Part shown: piece after piece, positions 17,373 through 26,365 of the stretch
How the letters are laid out: each line of letters begins with the position of its first letter
Numbering within the stretch: the stretch's first letter is position 1
NCBI GenBank assembly: GCA_050011195.1
Contig: JBEKJO010000004.1
Coordinates: 15,467 to 79,466 of the forward strand
Direction of reading: 5' to 3'
From: PALSA-1440 sp050011195
GTDB lineage: Bacteria; Verrucomicrobiota; Verrucomicrobiia; Limisphaerales; UBA8199
Length of the DNA stretch: 64,000 nt
Made by a program: the position numbers and the translations under genes
Notes under the pieces: generated by a model
What the model was told of the DNA's origin: nothing
What the model saw: the letters and a program-made list of their open reading frames with translations, nothing else
The model's database searches: none

Positions 17373-18203
17373 CTAACCCGGAGCGCGGAAGGTGGGGCGG
17401 TTGACCTCGTAACGCTGGCGGCGGACGGGGCTGGCCAGCGTATAGATTTCGTACGCAAAAGGCTGCTGCCGATACATTCCCCCCAATAAGCGCCGCAAGC
17501 GGTGTTGCAGAATGAACAGCGGTTTGAGCCGCTGCGCCCAGAGCGGCGCGCTGTGAAATAGCTCCCGGCTTTCCCGACGGGCGTTCGGGCCGGTGCTCAT
17601 GTTGGCTCCCGTGCAGGTAAAGGCCGAGGTGAATTGCCCGAGCGCCGCCATTTTGACCGGGCGCTGCAGCAGGCGCACGATCCATTCGCCGTCGCCCACG
17701 TCGCGCAAGCGCGGATCAAACAGCAAGCCGTAGTCAAAGACGATGCGCCGGTGAAAGAACATGGCGCAACTCAAGGTGGATAAGTGGCAGGTCCAGGTAT
17801 GATATTTGAGCGGGGTCTGCATCTTGCGGTGATACAAGTATCGCCCCCCGGCATCCACCATCACCACATCCCCGAACAGCACGTCGGTCTGCGGGTGCTG
17901 CTCGAAGAAACCGGCCACGGCTGACAGGGCGCCCGGCAGATACTGCTCGTCGCAATTCAAGTAGGCGAGAAGGTCGCCCCCGGCCCGGCGCAACCCGCGG
18001 TTGATGCCGTCATACATGCCCTGGTCCTTTTCAACAAAGGCTTTGACGCGCGGGTCCCGGGGCAGCCAATCCAGGGTGCCGTCGTCCGAGCCGGCATCCT
18101 GCACGATGTGCTCGACCTCGCCCGATTGGTCGGCGACGGACGCGATGCAGAGCTTCAGCCAGGCCGAACGGCGGTAACTCGGGGTGACAATCGAGATGCG
18201 CAC
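17373..18203 (-). CDS. Glycosyltransferase family 2 (GT-A fold)
   Basis: A 276-residue GT2 enzyme. The N-terminal nucleotide-binding strand 'MRISIVTPSYRRSAWLKLC' is followed by 'QDAGSDDGTLDWL', 'EKDQGMYDGINRGL' and the DxD-equivalent 'AYLNCDEQYLPGAL'. It resembles colanic-acid WcaA/WcaE-like transferases that add one sugar to a polysaccharide repeat. The start is GTG. It is convergent with the TMTC-like copy 2 gene 90 bases away, and that gap has only an imperfect short inverted repeat. Substrates unknown. Confidence 0.92.
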   Translation of the reverse strand: MRISIVTPSYRRSAWLKLCIASVADQSGEVEHIVQDAGSDDGTLDWLPRDPRVKAFVEKDQGMYDGINRGLRRAGGDLLAYLNCDEQYLPGALSAVAGFFEQHPQTDVLFGDVVMVDAGGRYLYHRKMQTPLKYHTWTCHLSTLSCAMFFHRRIVFDYGLLFDPRLRDVGDGEWIVRLLQRPVKMAALGQFTSAFTCTGANMSTGPNARRESRELFHSAPLWAQRLKPLFILQHRLRRLLGGMYRQQPFAYEIYTLASPVRRQRYEVNRPTFRAPG

Positions 18204-18271
18204 GCCGGGATGATGCGTGGCAGGGGCAACCGTGTCGAACGAGTTTTTCGCAGCCCGGGCCGTTCTCTGTA

Positions 18272-18676
18272 TTAACTGCCTGGCTGGGGGTCGGGCTGCT
18301 TCGGCTTGTCGGTCTTGGGCTTAATCACGACCACAAAGTTGGTGGTCTGGGCGGGCTTCTCGCCCGCTTCCCAGGGACGAACATAGTTGAGCTTTATCTC
18401 CGTCTTGCCTTCGGCCAGCGCCTGGAATGTCCACACCATGTCGCCGGGGGCGCCGATCAGTTTGGATTCGGGCCGCTTGTATTCGGGGGTGCCCAGCAGC
18501 TTCAGCAGTTTCTCATCGGGGGGTTTGGCGAGCACCCACTGGTAGCCGGTGCTGCCATGGTATTGCAATGTGAGTTTGAACTCCTGGCCGACCGTAACGG
18601 CCATAGGCTTTGGCTCCGCCGCCCCGGTGGTCGTCACCCAAGCGAGCGCTAGGCAAATCAGCAATGAAAGCTTCAT
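18272..18676 (-). CDS. Chagasin/I42-type protease inhibitor family protein
   Basis: A 134-residue secreted protein with a signal peptide ('LLICLALAWVTTTGAA') and the three I42 loops: 'HGSTGYQW' (family NPTTGY-W), a 'GAPGDMVWTFQALAEG' segment, and 'LNYVRPWEAGEKP' (RPW). Family members inhibit papain-like cysteine peptidases in the cell envelope. The tail is Lys/Pro-rich. It is upstream of, and on the same strand as, the GT2 gene 68 bases away. The target peptidase is not known. Confidence 0.85.
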   Translation of the reverse strand: MKLSLLICLALAWVTTTGAAEPKPMAVTVGQEFKLTLQYHGSTGYQWVLAKPPDEKLLKLLGTPEYKRPESKLIGAPGDMVWTFQALAEGKTEIKLNYVRPWEAGEKPAQTTNFVVVIKPKTDKPKQPDPQPGS

Positions 18677-18771
18677 GCCGCGAGATTACTACAGAAAGGG
18701 CCTGCGGGCCATGAGAAAAATGGCCTTGCATTCCCGGCGGAATTGCCGGAACATGCCGGCCGGATGTCCTT

Positions 18772-20115
18772 ATGTTGAACCCATCAAATAAAGATTCAGG
18801 CAATTATACCAGGCGGACTTTTCTCAAAACCAGCACTGTGGCCGTGGCCGGCTTGTCGGTCGCCGATTACGGTTTCGCGGCGCCCCAGACGGAAACGCTG
18901 GCGCTGGCGGGCGGCGAAAAGGCGGTCAACTGCCCCAAGGAGCAGCACGCCGCGCTCACCAAATGGCCGCGCTATGGCGACGCCGAGAAGAAGGCCGTGT
19001 GCGACCTGCTCGACAACAATAAGTTTTATGACGAGCTGCCGGCATTTGAGAAGGAGTGGAAGGATTACACTCAATCGCCGTTCGTGAAGAGCCACATCAA
19101 CGGCACCAGCGCGCTGACCAGCATGTACTTCGCGCTCGACCTGCCGCCCGGCAGCGAAATCATGGTGCCGTCCTACACGTTCTTCGCCACCTGCCTGGCG
19201 ATGCGCTTTTTCGGCTGCGTGCCCATCTTCATCGACATCGAACCCAAGACGGCGACGTTTGACCTGGAGGACGCCCAGCGCAAGCTGACGCCCCGCACCC
19301 GCGCGGTGGTGCCAATGCATTCGTGGGGGCTTCCCTGCCAGATGGACCGGATCAGCGACTGGGCCAAAGAGAAGGGCCTCATTGTGCTCGAAGACGCCGC
19401 TCACGCGCACGGCGCGTCCATGCAAGGCAAGAAGATGGGCACTTGGGGCGTGATGGGTATCTACAGTTTCCAGGCCTCCAAAGTCATGCCGGCCATCGAG
19501 GGCGGCATGGGGATGTATCAGACGCGCGAGTACTTCGAGCGCGCCGCCGCGTTCGGCGAATATAACGATCCGGCCAAGTTCCCCAAGGAAAGCCCCGTCC
19601 ACGCTTACGAAGGCACCGGATTCGGCCAGAAATACCGGATGCACCCCCTGGCCGCCGCCCTGGCCCGCCAGCAACTCAAGGGACTCGACGCGTTGAATCA
19701 ACTCGTGAACAAGAACGTCCGCGCCATGAACGATCGTCTGACCCGGCTGGAGGGCCTGACCGAGCCGCACTGCCGTGCGGACCAGCAACGGGTCTATTAC
19801 CACCGCAACATGCTGCTGATCGACTTCAAGAAGCTCGGCTGCTCGCGCGAGGCACTCGTCAAGGCGCTTAAAGCCGAGGGGGTGGACGTGAATTTCTGGG
19901 ACTACCCCGAACAGCATAAGCTCAAGATCTATTCCGAGGCCAAGTGGTGGCATCATGCGCCGCAGGTTCCGGCGTCCATGCCCGGCACCGCCTACATCAA
20001 TGCCAATCACATCTTCCTGCCGCTGTTCTATGCGGACGTGCCTGAGCTGATCGGCCAGTACGGCCGCGCTTTCGAGAAGGTCTGGGCGCATCGCGCGGAA
20101 GTGGCGAAGGCCTAA
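18772..20115 (+). CDS. Tat-exported DegT/DnrJ/EryC1/StrS aminotransferase family protein
   Basis: A 447-residue PLP enzyme of the DegT sugar-aminotransferase family with an unusual twin-arginine leader ('TRRTFLKTSTVAVAGLSV'). The PLP pocket is recognisable: 'VPSYTFFATCLAM', 'VLEDAAHAHGASMQGKKMG', and the Schiff-base lysine K237 in 'YSFQASKVMPAIEGGMG'. DegT enzymes normally act on UDP-sugars in the cytoplasm, so export suggests either a different substrate or a repurposed fold. It stands alone between the I42 gene (divergent) and the oxidase cluster. Family call firm, substrate unknown. Confidence 0.93.
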   Translation: MLNPSNKDSGNYTRRTFLKTSTVAVAGLSVADYGFAAPQTETLALAGGEKAVNCPKEQHAALTKWPRYGDAEKKAVCDLLDNNKFYDELPAFEKEWKDYTQSPFVKSHINGTSALTSMYFALDLPPGSEIMVPSYTFFATCLAMRFFGCVPIFIDIEPKTATFDLEDAQRKLTPRTRAVVPMHSWGLPCQMDRISDWAKEKGLIVLEDAAHAHGASMQGKKMGTWGVMGIYSFQASKVMPAIEGGMGMYQTREYFERAAAFGEYNDPAKFPKESPVHAYEGTGFGQKYRMHPLAAALARQQLKGLDALNQLVNKNVRAMNDRLTRLEGLTEPHCRADQQRVYYHRNMLLIDFKKLGCSREALVKALKAEGVDVNFWDYPEQHKLKIYSEAKWWHHAPQVPASMPGTAYINANHIFLPLFYADVPELIGQYGRAFEKVWAHRAEVAKA

Positions 20116-20126
20116 GGGCGCCTTTC

Positions 20127-20270
20127 ATTAACACCCCGCTTCAGCGGGGTGGGGCGTGGCGTGCTGAGGGTGTGAACCGCTTCAGCGGTTTTCACACAGT
20201 GCTCGAAACCGCTAAAGCGATTCGCTGGCTTCGTTGGCACACCAACACCCCGCTGAAGCGGCGTGTTAAC
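20127..20270. repeat. Nested palindromic element, family G
   Basis: Outer arms (20127-20151 and 20243-20270, core ACCCCGCTTCAGCGGGGTG and its near complement) enclose smaller palindromes such as TGTGAACCGCTTCAGCGGTT at 20171. The core CCGCTTCAGCGG is palindromic by itself and repeats through the element. It fills most of the gap before the oxidase cluster. Confidence 0.82.
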
Positions 20271-20381
20271 GAGCGCCGGTACCACAGAAACGGGAAGCGC
20301 GGCGCAATATTCGGCATCACTTGCACCCCCGAGACTCTGTGCTACGTTTCTGCTGTTTTTCTGAAGCAGGACATTGGAAAT

Positions 20382-21095
20382 ATGAAGAAATCATCTGCGT
20401 TAATCATGGTCAGCGGCCTGGCGGCGGCGCTGCAAGCCGCCGCCGCCGCCGACATTGCCGGCACCGTCACCCTCAAAGGCACACCGCCGAAGGAAAAGGA
20501 CATCACTCCCGTCATGGAGGATGCGAACTGCAGCAAGCTGCACACGACAGTGCCCACCACCCACTTTTATGTGGTCGAGCCGAAAGGCGAACTGGCCGAT
20601 GTCGTGGTTTCCTTGCAGGGCATCAGCGGCAAGTCCACCGGTGCCTCGGCGCCGCCCGTGCTTCTGGACCAGAAGGGCTGCATATACGTGCCCTCGATTT
20701 TTGCCGTGCAGACCGGCCAGAAGATCATCGTCAGGAATTCCGACCCCGTCCTGCACAATGTCCATGCCGTTCCGGCGGAGGGCTCGGGCAACCCGGAAAG
20801 GAACGAAGCCCAACTGGCCAATGGCCCGGACCTGACCTTCTCGTTCCCCAAGCCGGAGAATTTCCTCAAGTTCACGTGCGACGTCCACTTCAAGTGGATG
20901 TTCGCCTGGGTCAGCATCTTCGATCATCCCTACTTTGCCGTTACCGGCAAGGACGGCACGTTCAAGATCGCCAATGTGCCGCCCGGCAAATACAAGATTC
21001 AAGCCGCTCACCGCAAAGCGGGCACCGTGACGCAGGAAATCGAGGTCAAGGAAGGCGAACCCGCCAAGGCCGATTTCACCCTGGAAATCAAATAG
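20382..21095 (+). CDS. Cupredoxin-like secreted copper protein at the head of the oxidase cluster
   Basis: A 237-residue protein with a signal peptide to about residue 23 and a plastocyanin-like domain. Candidate copper ligands are H125 in 'DPVLHNVHA', C166 and H169 in 'FTCDVHFKW', and M173. The last 55 residues form a carboxypeptidase-regulatory-like beta domain ('GTFKIANVPPGKYKIQAAH'). It lies 10 bases before the heme A synthase gene, so an electron-donor or copper-handling role for the oxidase is inferred. The ATG at 20382 follows the family G palindrome and gives the signal peptide. Confidence 0.82.
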   Translation: MKKSSALIMVSGLAAALQAAAAADIAGTVTLKGTPPKEKDITPVMEDANCSKLHTTVPTTHFYVVEPKGELADVVVSLQGISGKSTGASAPPVLLDQKGCIYVPSIFAVQTGQKIIVRNSDPVLHNVHAVPAEGSGNPERNEAQLANGPDLTFSFPKPENFLKFTCDVHFKWMFAWVSIFDHPYFAVTGKDGTFKIANVPPGKYKIQAAHRKAGTVTQEIEVKEGEPAKADFTLEIK

Positions 21096-21105
21096 GGCAG
21101 CCCCA

Positions 21106-22407
21106 ATGCTTTCAGGCATCACAGGCTGGAACCGCTGCCTGCATCGCTTCGCCGTCCTCACGGCCATTGCCACGCTGGGGCTGGTCGGCATGGGCGGCCT
21201 GGTGACCAGTTACGGCGTCGGCATGGCCGTGCCCGACTGGCCCAACACCTACGGCTATAACATGTTCTTCTTCCCGCTTTCACAGTGGGTGGGAGGCATC
21301 TTCTACGAGCACACTCATCGCCTGGCCGCCTCCGGTGTCGGCCTGCTGACGATCATGCTCGGTCTGTGGCTTTACGGGCGAAACGCCCGTTCGTTCATGC
21401 ACTGGGCGGGCTTGATTTTGCTCTTGGCCGGAGGCGCGACAGTGGTTGCGGTGCCCCGCCGATGGGCCGATGGCTTGGTCCTTGGGTTGACCGGCCTTGC
21501 GTTTCTGGGCGCGAGCCGGGTTTGGCCGCGCTGCGAGCCAAGCCCCAAATGGCTGAGGCGCTTGGGATTGGCCGCGTTCGTTGCCGTTCTCCTGCAAGGG
21601 GTGCTCGGCGGATTGCGCGTGGTGCTGTTTCAGGACGCCCTCGGGATCTTTCACGCCACGCTCGCGCAGCTTTTCTTCGTGCTGATTTGCGCCATTGCCC
21701 TCTTCACCAGCCGCTGGTGGCAGACTCAGCCAGCGCGGCCCCCATCAACTATCAACTATAGACTATCAACTCTCTTCCTCCTAACGACCCTGCTGATCCT
21801 GTGCCAATTGACCCTGGGCGCGACGATGCGCCATCAGCACGCCGGCCTGGCCATTCCTGACTTCCCGCTCGCCTACGGCAAACTCTGGCCGGCGACGGAT
21901 GCCGCCTCCGTCGCGCACTACAACCAGCAGCGCATCGAGGTCATGGCCGCCAACCCCATCACCGTCTTTCAGATTGGCCTGCAAATGGTCCATCGGCTCC
22001 TCGCCGTTGCGATTCTTGGCGCGGTCGCCTTCGCCGCGTGGTCCACCGGGCGCGCGCTCGGCGGGAAAAATCCCTTGAGCCGGTTGGCGCTGGTCTGGCT
22101 GGGGTTGATTCTGACCCAACTGCTTCTGGGCGCGGCCACGATATGGTCGAACAAGGCCGCGGACATCGCCACCGCCCATGTGCTGGTCGGCGCGCTCTCG
22201 TTGGCGCTCGGCGCAATCCTGAGTATCATCTCATCCCGAGCACTCGAGCAGGTAGGGCGCGCTGTCCCCAGCGCGCCGGGGGAAGGCGCCCAAGCGCGCA
22301 CGTTTCGGACAACTTCGGCGGCTCGCGGCGCGCTGGGGACAGCGCGCCCAGCTACCACCACCCTCAAACCCCTGCCGTCCGGTGGTCCCGGCTTTCCCTC
22401 TCCATGA
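21106..22407 (+). CDS. ctaA: Heme A synthase (COX15/CtaA family)
   Basis: A 433-residue membrane protein with about eight segments that oxidises heme O to heme A. Conserved pieces include 'GGLVTSYGVGMAVPDWPNTYGYN', cut by the heme-ligand motif 'EHTHRLAAS', the central 'IFHATLAQLFF', and in the second half 'AIPDFPLAYGKLWP', 'MVHRLLA' and 'ATAHVLVGAL'. It is followed by heme O synthase and subunit I. Two oddities are seen: a 28-base heptamer array is translated in the loop between the halves (21744-21771), and the last 50 residues come from palindromic element E rather than from the family. Function is confident, the tail is probably dispensable. Confidence 0.93.
   Translation: MLSGITGWNRCLHRFAVLTAIATLGLVGMGGLVTSYGVGMAVPDWPNTYGYNMFFFPLSQWVGGIFYEHTHRLAASGVGLLTIMLGLWLYGRNARSFMHWAGLILLLAGGATVVAVPRRWADGLVLGLTGLAFLGASRVWPRCEPSPKWLRRLGLAAFVAVLLQGVLGGLRVVLFQDALGIFHATLAQLFFVLICAIALFTSRWWQTQPARPPSTINYRLSTLFLLTTLLILCQLTLGATMRHQHAGLAIPDFPLAYGKLWPATDAASVAHYNQQRIEVMAANPITVFQIGLQMVHRLLAVAILGAVAFAAWSTGRALGGKNPLSRLALVWLGLILTQLLLGAATIWSNKAADIATAHVLVGALSLALGAILSIISSRALEQVGRAVPSAPGEGAQARTFRTTSAARGALGTARPATTTLKPLPSGGPGFPSP
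21744..21771. repeat. Heptamer tandem array (ATCAACT)4 inside the heme A synthase gene
   Basis: Units ATCAACT, ATCAACT, ATAGACT, ATCAACT. They encode 'STINYRLSTL' in an interhelical loop. ATCAACT also occurs at 38604 and 38625, 21 bases apart. Confidence 0.9.
22251..22356. repeat. Palindromic element, family E, overlapping the heme A synthase 3' end
   Basis: Arms 22251-22278 and 22327-22356 (core GGGCGCGCTGTCCCCAGCGC and complement) flank a spacer of about 48 bases. The whole element is translated as the C-terminal tail of the heme A synthase. Confidence 0.87.
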
Positions 22408-22440
22408 ACCTCGATTCGCCAGAGAGCTGCCGAGTATTCC

Positions 22441-22467
22441 CCCTCTCCCCTTCCGAAGGGGAGAGGG
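22441..22467. repeat. Palindromic element, family F, copy 1
   Basis: CCCTCTCCCC and its complement around TTCCGAA, followed by GGGGTGAGGGG and a TCGGTCTTTGCCTGGGGGTT flank that is nearly repeated beside the 31944 copy. Located between heme A and heme O synthase genes. Confidence 0.83.
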
Positions 22468-22541
22468 CTGGGGTGAGGGGTCGGTCTTTGCCTGGGGGTT
22501 CATGGTCCCAACGCGCGGGCAAAAGACCGTGGAGGCTAACC

Positions 22542-23447
22542 ATGAAGGCCACCACCGCACAACCTCTCAGCCAAACCGTTCCGGCGGAAAAGACCTGGCT
22601 GGCCGTCTATGCCGATCTGTTCAAGGCGCGGCTCACCTGCCTCGTGTTGCTCACAACACTGGTCGGGTTTTACCTCGGCTTCCGCGGACCAGTGGATTTT
22701 GTCCTGATGTTCCGTCTCCTTCTGGGCACCGCCCTTCTGGCCAGCGGCGCGGCTGCCTTGAACCAGTTGTTGGAGCGCGAATACGACGCCAAAATGCGCC
22801 GCACGCAAGACCGTCCGCTGCCTTCTGGCCGTTTGCAGCCCCAGACCGTGCTGAGGGTCGGTTGCGCCTCAGCGCTCGTCGGCCTGCTTTATCTCGCGCA
22901 GGCGGTCAACCTCACGACGAGCCTGGTCGGCGCGACTTCGCTCGTCTGCTACTTGTTCGTCTATACGCCGCTCAAGCGGGTGACGTGGCTCAACACACTG
23001 GTCGGCGCGGTTCCCGGCGCGTTGCCGCCGTTGATGGGGTGGACCGCGGCGCGCGGGGAATTGAGCCGCGAAGGGCTGGCCCTCTTTGCCATCCAAGCCT
23101 TTTGGCAACTGCCGCACTTCATGGCTATCGCCTGGATTTACCGGGAGGAATACGCCCGCGCCGGGTTCAAGATGCTGCCGGTCGTCGATCCCGAGGGCCG
23201 CCGCACCGGCCGCCAGGCCGTCAGTCACACGCTGGCTTTGCTGGGGGTGAGCTTGTGCCCGTTCCTGTTCAATTTGACCGGCCCCATTTATCTGGTTGGC
23301 GCGTTAATCCTCGGGCTGGCTTTTGTGTGGTTCGCCTTCCGGTTTTCCCGCCACCGGACGCTCGCGCGCGCCCGGCAGCTCTTTTACGTCTCGCTGGTGT
23401 ATCTCCCCTTGTTGTTGGCGGTGATGGTGCTGGATAAAGTCAGATAA
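22542..23447 (+). CDS. ctaB: Protoheme IX farnesyltransferase (heme O synthase)
   Basis: A 301-residue UbiA-superfamily prenyltransferase that adds a farnesyl group to heme B. The two acidic motifs are present: 'NQLLEREYDAKMRRTQDRPLP' region (N-x3-D-x2-M-x-R-T) and the second 'YREEYARAGFKMLPVVDPEG'. Seven to nine membrane segments are evident. The ATG at 22542 has a good ribosome site (GGAGG at 22531-22535, 6-base spacing), so the longer open frame upstream is not used. It is one base short of touching the subunit I gene, giving clear operon context. Confidence 0.96.
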   Translation: MKATTAQPLSQTVPAEKTWLAVYADLFKARLTCLVLLTTLVGFYLGFRGPVDFVLMFRLLLGTALLASGAAALNQLLEREYDAKMRRTQDRPLPSGRLQPQTVLRVGCASALVGLLYLAQAVNLTTSLVGATSLVCYLFVYTPLKRVTWLNTLVGAVPGALPPLMGWTAARGELSREGLALFAIQAFWQLPHFMAIAWIYREEYARAGFKMLPVVDPEGRRTGRQAVSHTLALLGVSLCPFLFNLTGPIYLVGALILGLAFVWFAFRFSRHRTLARARQLFYVSLVYLPLLLAVMVLDKVR

Positions 23448-23448
23448 C

Positions 23449-25254
23449 ATGCAGGCAACGGCCCAGGCAATTCCGCATTCAGACGTTCATGCAGCGCCCC
23501 ATGAGGAGGCGGGTTTCTGGAGCACGTACGTCTTTTCCACGGACCACAAGGTCATCGGCATTCAGTATGGCATCACCGCGTTGTTCTTCCTCCTGTTCGG
23601 ATTCTCCCTGATGATGATCATGCGCTGGCAAATCGCCCACCCGGGCGAGGCGGTGCCCGTGCTGGGCCCGCTGCTGGCGGCGCTCTTCGGGGACGTGGCG
23701 GCCAAGGGCATCGTGTCGCCGGACCTCTACAATTCCTTTGGCGCGATGCACGGGACGATCATGGTCTTTCTGGGCATCGTGCCGCTGGCCTTTGCGGCGT
23801 TCGGCAATTACGTCGTCCCGCTGCAAATCGGAGCGCCGGACATGGCCTTCCCGCGCGTGAACATGGCCAGCTACCAGGCTTATGTGGTCGGCGGGGTGAT
23901 CATGTTTACCAGCTTCTTCATCCCGGGCGGCCCCGCCCAGGCCGGCTGGACCTCCTACTCCCCGCTGGCCACCTCGATTCCGACCGACGGGCAGACCTTC
24001 TGGATCATTGGCATGGTGTTTCTCATCACCTCGTCGCTGTTGGGCGCGGTCAACTTCATCGCCACGATCATTCAGTTGCGCGCGCCCGGCCTGACATGGA
24101 TGCGCCTGCCGTTTTTCGTCTGGGCGCAATTCGTCACGGCCTTCCTGCTCCTGCTGGCCTTTCCGCCGCTGGAAGCCGCCGCCGTCATGCAGTTGATGGA
24201 CAAGGTAGCGCACACCAGCTTCTTCCTGCCGACCGGCCTGGCCATCGGCGGCAACCTTGCCCACGTCAGCGGCGGCGGCAGCCCCCTCTTGTGGCAGCAC
24301 CTGTTCTGGTTCCTGGCGCACCCGGAGGTCTATGTGCTCATTTTGCCGGCCATGGGCATCGTCGCCGAGATTATCGCCAATAACACGCGCAAGCCCATTT
24401 GGGGTTACAAGTCCCTCGTCTATTCTGTCCTGACGATCGGCTTCCTCTCCTTCATCGTCTGGGCGCATCACATGTATCTGACCGGCATGGGCATCCGCAT
24501 CGCCACCTTTTTCCAGACCACCACGATGATCATCTCGATCCCGTCCGTCATCGTCCTCACCTGCATGTTCATCTCGCTGTGGGGCGGGTCGATTCGCTTC
24601 AACACGCCGATGCTCTTTGTCATGGCCTTTCTGCCCATGTTCGGCATCGGCGGCCTGACCGGGCTGCCCCTCGGCCTCAGTTACAGCGACATCCACCTGC
24701 ACGACACCTATTACGTCATCGCGCACTTCCATTACATCGTCGCGCCCGGCACCATCTTCGCCCTGTTCGCGGGCATCTACTACTGGTTCCCCAAGATCAC
24801 CGGGCGGATGATGAGCGAATTCTGGGGCCGGGTGCATTTCTGGCTCTCGCTGATTTTCATGAATCTGATCTTCCAGCCGATGTTTGCCCAGGGCATGGCC
24901 GGCATGTTGCGGCGCATGGCGGACGGCGGCGCGAATTACTCGCAGGCCCGCGTGGAGAACGCGGTCGGCGGTTTGAGCGCGGGCATTATGCGCCTGCACA
25001 CTTACATCCTCTGGGCGGCGGTCGGTCTGGCGCTCGCGCAGATTCCTTTCATCATCAATCTCTTCTGGAGTATCCACCACGGGAAGCCGGCGGGCTCGGA
25101 CAATCCCTGGGAAGCCACGACCCTCGAATGGCAGACCCCCACGCCGCCGCCGCACGGCAATTTCCTCACGCCCCCTGAAGTCCATCGCGGACCCTATGAA
25201 TATAGCGTGCCGGGCCACGCCCGGGATTTCACGCCCCAGAACCAACCGGACTGA
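23449..25254 (+). CDS. ctaD: Cytochrome c oxidase subunit I
   Basis: A 601-residue heme-copper oxidase catalytic subunit with twelve predicted membrane helices. Ligands are visible: H101 (low-spin heme), H291 with the cross-linking Y295 in 'AHPEVYVLILP', H340 and H341 (CuB), H426 (high-spin heme) and H428 (low-spin heme) in 'IAHFHYIVAPG'. The glutamate in HPEVY marks the A1 subclass of proton-pumping oxidases. The usual GGGDP is GGGSP here. It starts one base after ctaB ends and is followed 2 bases later by subunit III. Confidence 0.97.
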   Translation: MQATAQAIPHSDVHAAPHEEAGFWSTYVFSTDHKVIGIQYGITALFFLLFGFSLMMIMRWQIAHPGEAVPVLGPLLAALFGDVAAKGIVSPDLYNSFGAMHGTIMVFLGIVPLAFAAFGNYVVPLQIGAPDMAFPRVNMASYQAYVVGGVIMFTSFFIPGGPAQAGWTSYSPLATSIPTDGQTFWIIGMVFLITSSLLGAVNFIATIIQLRAPGLTWMRLPFFVWAQFVTAFLLLLAFPPLEAAAVMQLMDKVAHTSFFLPTGLAIGGNLAHVSGGGSPLLWQHLFWFLAHPEVYVLILPAMGIVAEIIANNTRKPIWGYKSLVYSVLTIGFLSFIVWAHHMYLTGMGIRIATFFQTTTMIISIPSVIVLTCMFISLWGGSIRFNTPMLFVMAFLPMFGIGGLTGLPLGLSYSDIHLHDTYYVIAHFHYIVAPGTIFALFAGIYYWFPKITGRMMSEFWGRVHFWLSLIFMNLIFQPMFAQGMAGMLRRMADGGANYSQARVENAVGGLSAGIMRLHTYILWAAVGLALAQIPFIINLFWSIHHGKPAGSDNPWEATTLEWQTPTPPPHGNFLTPPEVHRGPYEYSVPGHARDFTPQNQPD

Positions 25255-25256
25255 GC

Positions 25257-26039
25257 ATGGACATCCCCTACACAGTTGAGCCCCGCCCGGACACCGGCCT
25301 TTACAACGCCAAGGTCGGCATCTGGCTCTTTCTGGCTTCGGAAGTCATGCTCTTCGGCGCGTTGTTCTCGTCCTACATTCTGCTGCGCGTGGGCGCCCCG
25401 GAGGGTTACTGGCCGCGCGGCTGGTTGAACGTCCCCATCGGCACGGTGAACACCCTGGTGCTGATCACCTCCAGCATCACCACCGTCATGGCCTGGGCGT
25501 CCTGCAAGATGAACCAGTTTGGCCGCTTCAAGGTGTTCCACGCCGCCACCCTCCTGCTGGCCCTGACCTTCGTCTGCATCAAGTCGTACGAATACCACGA
25601 CAAGTTTACCCATTACGAAATCACCCTCCGGGACGGACGGATCGCCGACGGCCACCTCGTGGCGAACGACCCGAAGGCCGATCACGTCGTCATCTCCGGC
25701 CGCTATGTTCAGGACCGCAAAGACCTGTTCGACCTGGAAGTCCGCCCGGCGCCCCGCCACCACGAAGAACTGAGCATCCCCCGGAGCCAGATCGAGAAAA
25801 TGGAGCGCTATGGCCCCTGGCACCACACCTACCTGGCCATCTATTTCACCCTCACCGGGCTGCACGCCTTGCACGTCATTGGCGGCGCCATCGTCATCGG
25901 CTTCCTCTGGGGGCCGGGCAGCAAACTATGGGAAACCGACCCGGAGCGCTTCACCAACCGCATCGAGATTTCCGGCCTGTTCTGGCACTTCGTCGATCTG
26001 GTCTGGATTTTCCTGTTCCCTGTGTTATACTTGATATAA
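25257..26039 (+). CDS. ctaE: Cytochrome c oxidase subunit III
   Basis: A 260-residue subunit III with the conserved 'GIWLFLASEVMLFGALFSSY' first helix, 'TGLHALHVIGGAIVIG' and the C-terminal 'FWHFVDLVWIFLFPVLYL'. Between the fourth and fifth helices there is an unusually long hydrophilic insert of about 65 residues (around 118-185), rich in charged residues and absent from typical subunit III proteins. Subunit III stabilises the catalytic core and supports proton uptake. It lies between subunit I and subunit IV with gaps of 2 and 6 bases. Confidence 0.94.
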   Translation: MDIPYTVEPRPDTGLYNAKVGIWLFLASEVMLFGALFSSYILLRVGAPEGYWPRGWLNVPIGTVNTLVLITSSITTVMAWASCKMNQFGRFKVFHAATLLLALTFVCIKSYEYHDKFTHYEITLRDGRIADGHLVANDPKADHVVISGRYVQDRKDLFDLEVRPAPRHHEELSIPRSQIEKMERYGPWHHTYLAIYFTLTGLHALHVIGGAIVIGFLWGPGSKLWETDPERFTNRIEISGLFWHFVDLVWIFLFPVLYLI

Positions 26040-26045
26040 GAAATT

Positions 26046-26363
26046 ATGACAGCTCAGGACCACGAAAGTCTCAACGAGCACGTGCGGCGCTACCTCTACG
26101 TCTTCTACGCGCTGCTCTTCGGCACGCTCGTCACGGTCGGCGCCTCCTACATCCCCTTTGGCAACCACGCCATCAACATCGCCGTGGCGCTCTTTATCGC
26201 CTGCGGCAAGGCCTTTCTGGTCGCCGCCTTTTTCATGCACCTCATCTCCGAGCGGAAGATGATCTACGGCCTGCTGGCCTTCACGGCCTGCTTTTTCCTC
26301 GGGCTGATGTTTTTGACCCTCTCCGCCTATGGAGACTTTCCACGCCTGACCGTCACCCGCTGA
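26046..26363 (+). CDS. ctaF: Cytochrome c oxidase subunit IV (bacterial caa3-type)
   Basis: A 105-residue protein with three hydrophobic helices and the family features 'EHVRRYLYVFYALLFGT' and 'FFMHLISERKMIYGLL'. Bacterial subunit IV is a small accessory helix bundle beside subunits I and III. Gene position directly after subunit III is the standard order. Gaps of 6 bases upstream and 2 bases downstream show it is in the same transcript. Confidence 0.9.
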   Translation: MTAQDHESLNEHVRRYLYVFYALLFGTLVTVGASYIPFGNHAINIAVALFIACGKAFLVAAFFMHLISERKMIYGLLAFTACFFLGLMFLTLSAYGDFPRLTVTR

Positions 26364-26365
26364 TT

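Noticed and set aside
23479..25245. Long open frame (588 codons) antisense to subunit I
   Set aside because: Charged low-complexity product, exactly opposite a certain oxidase gene with all ligands.
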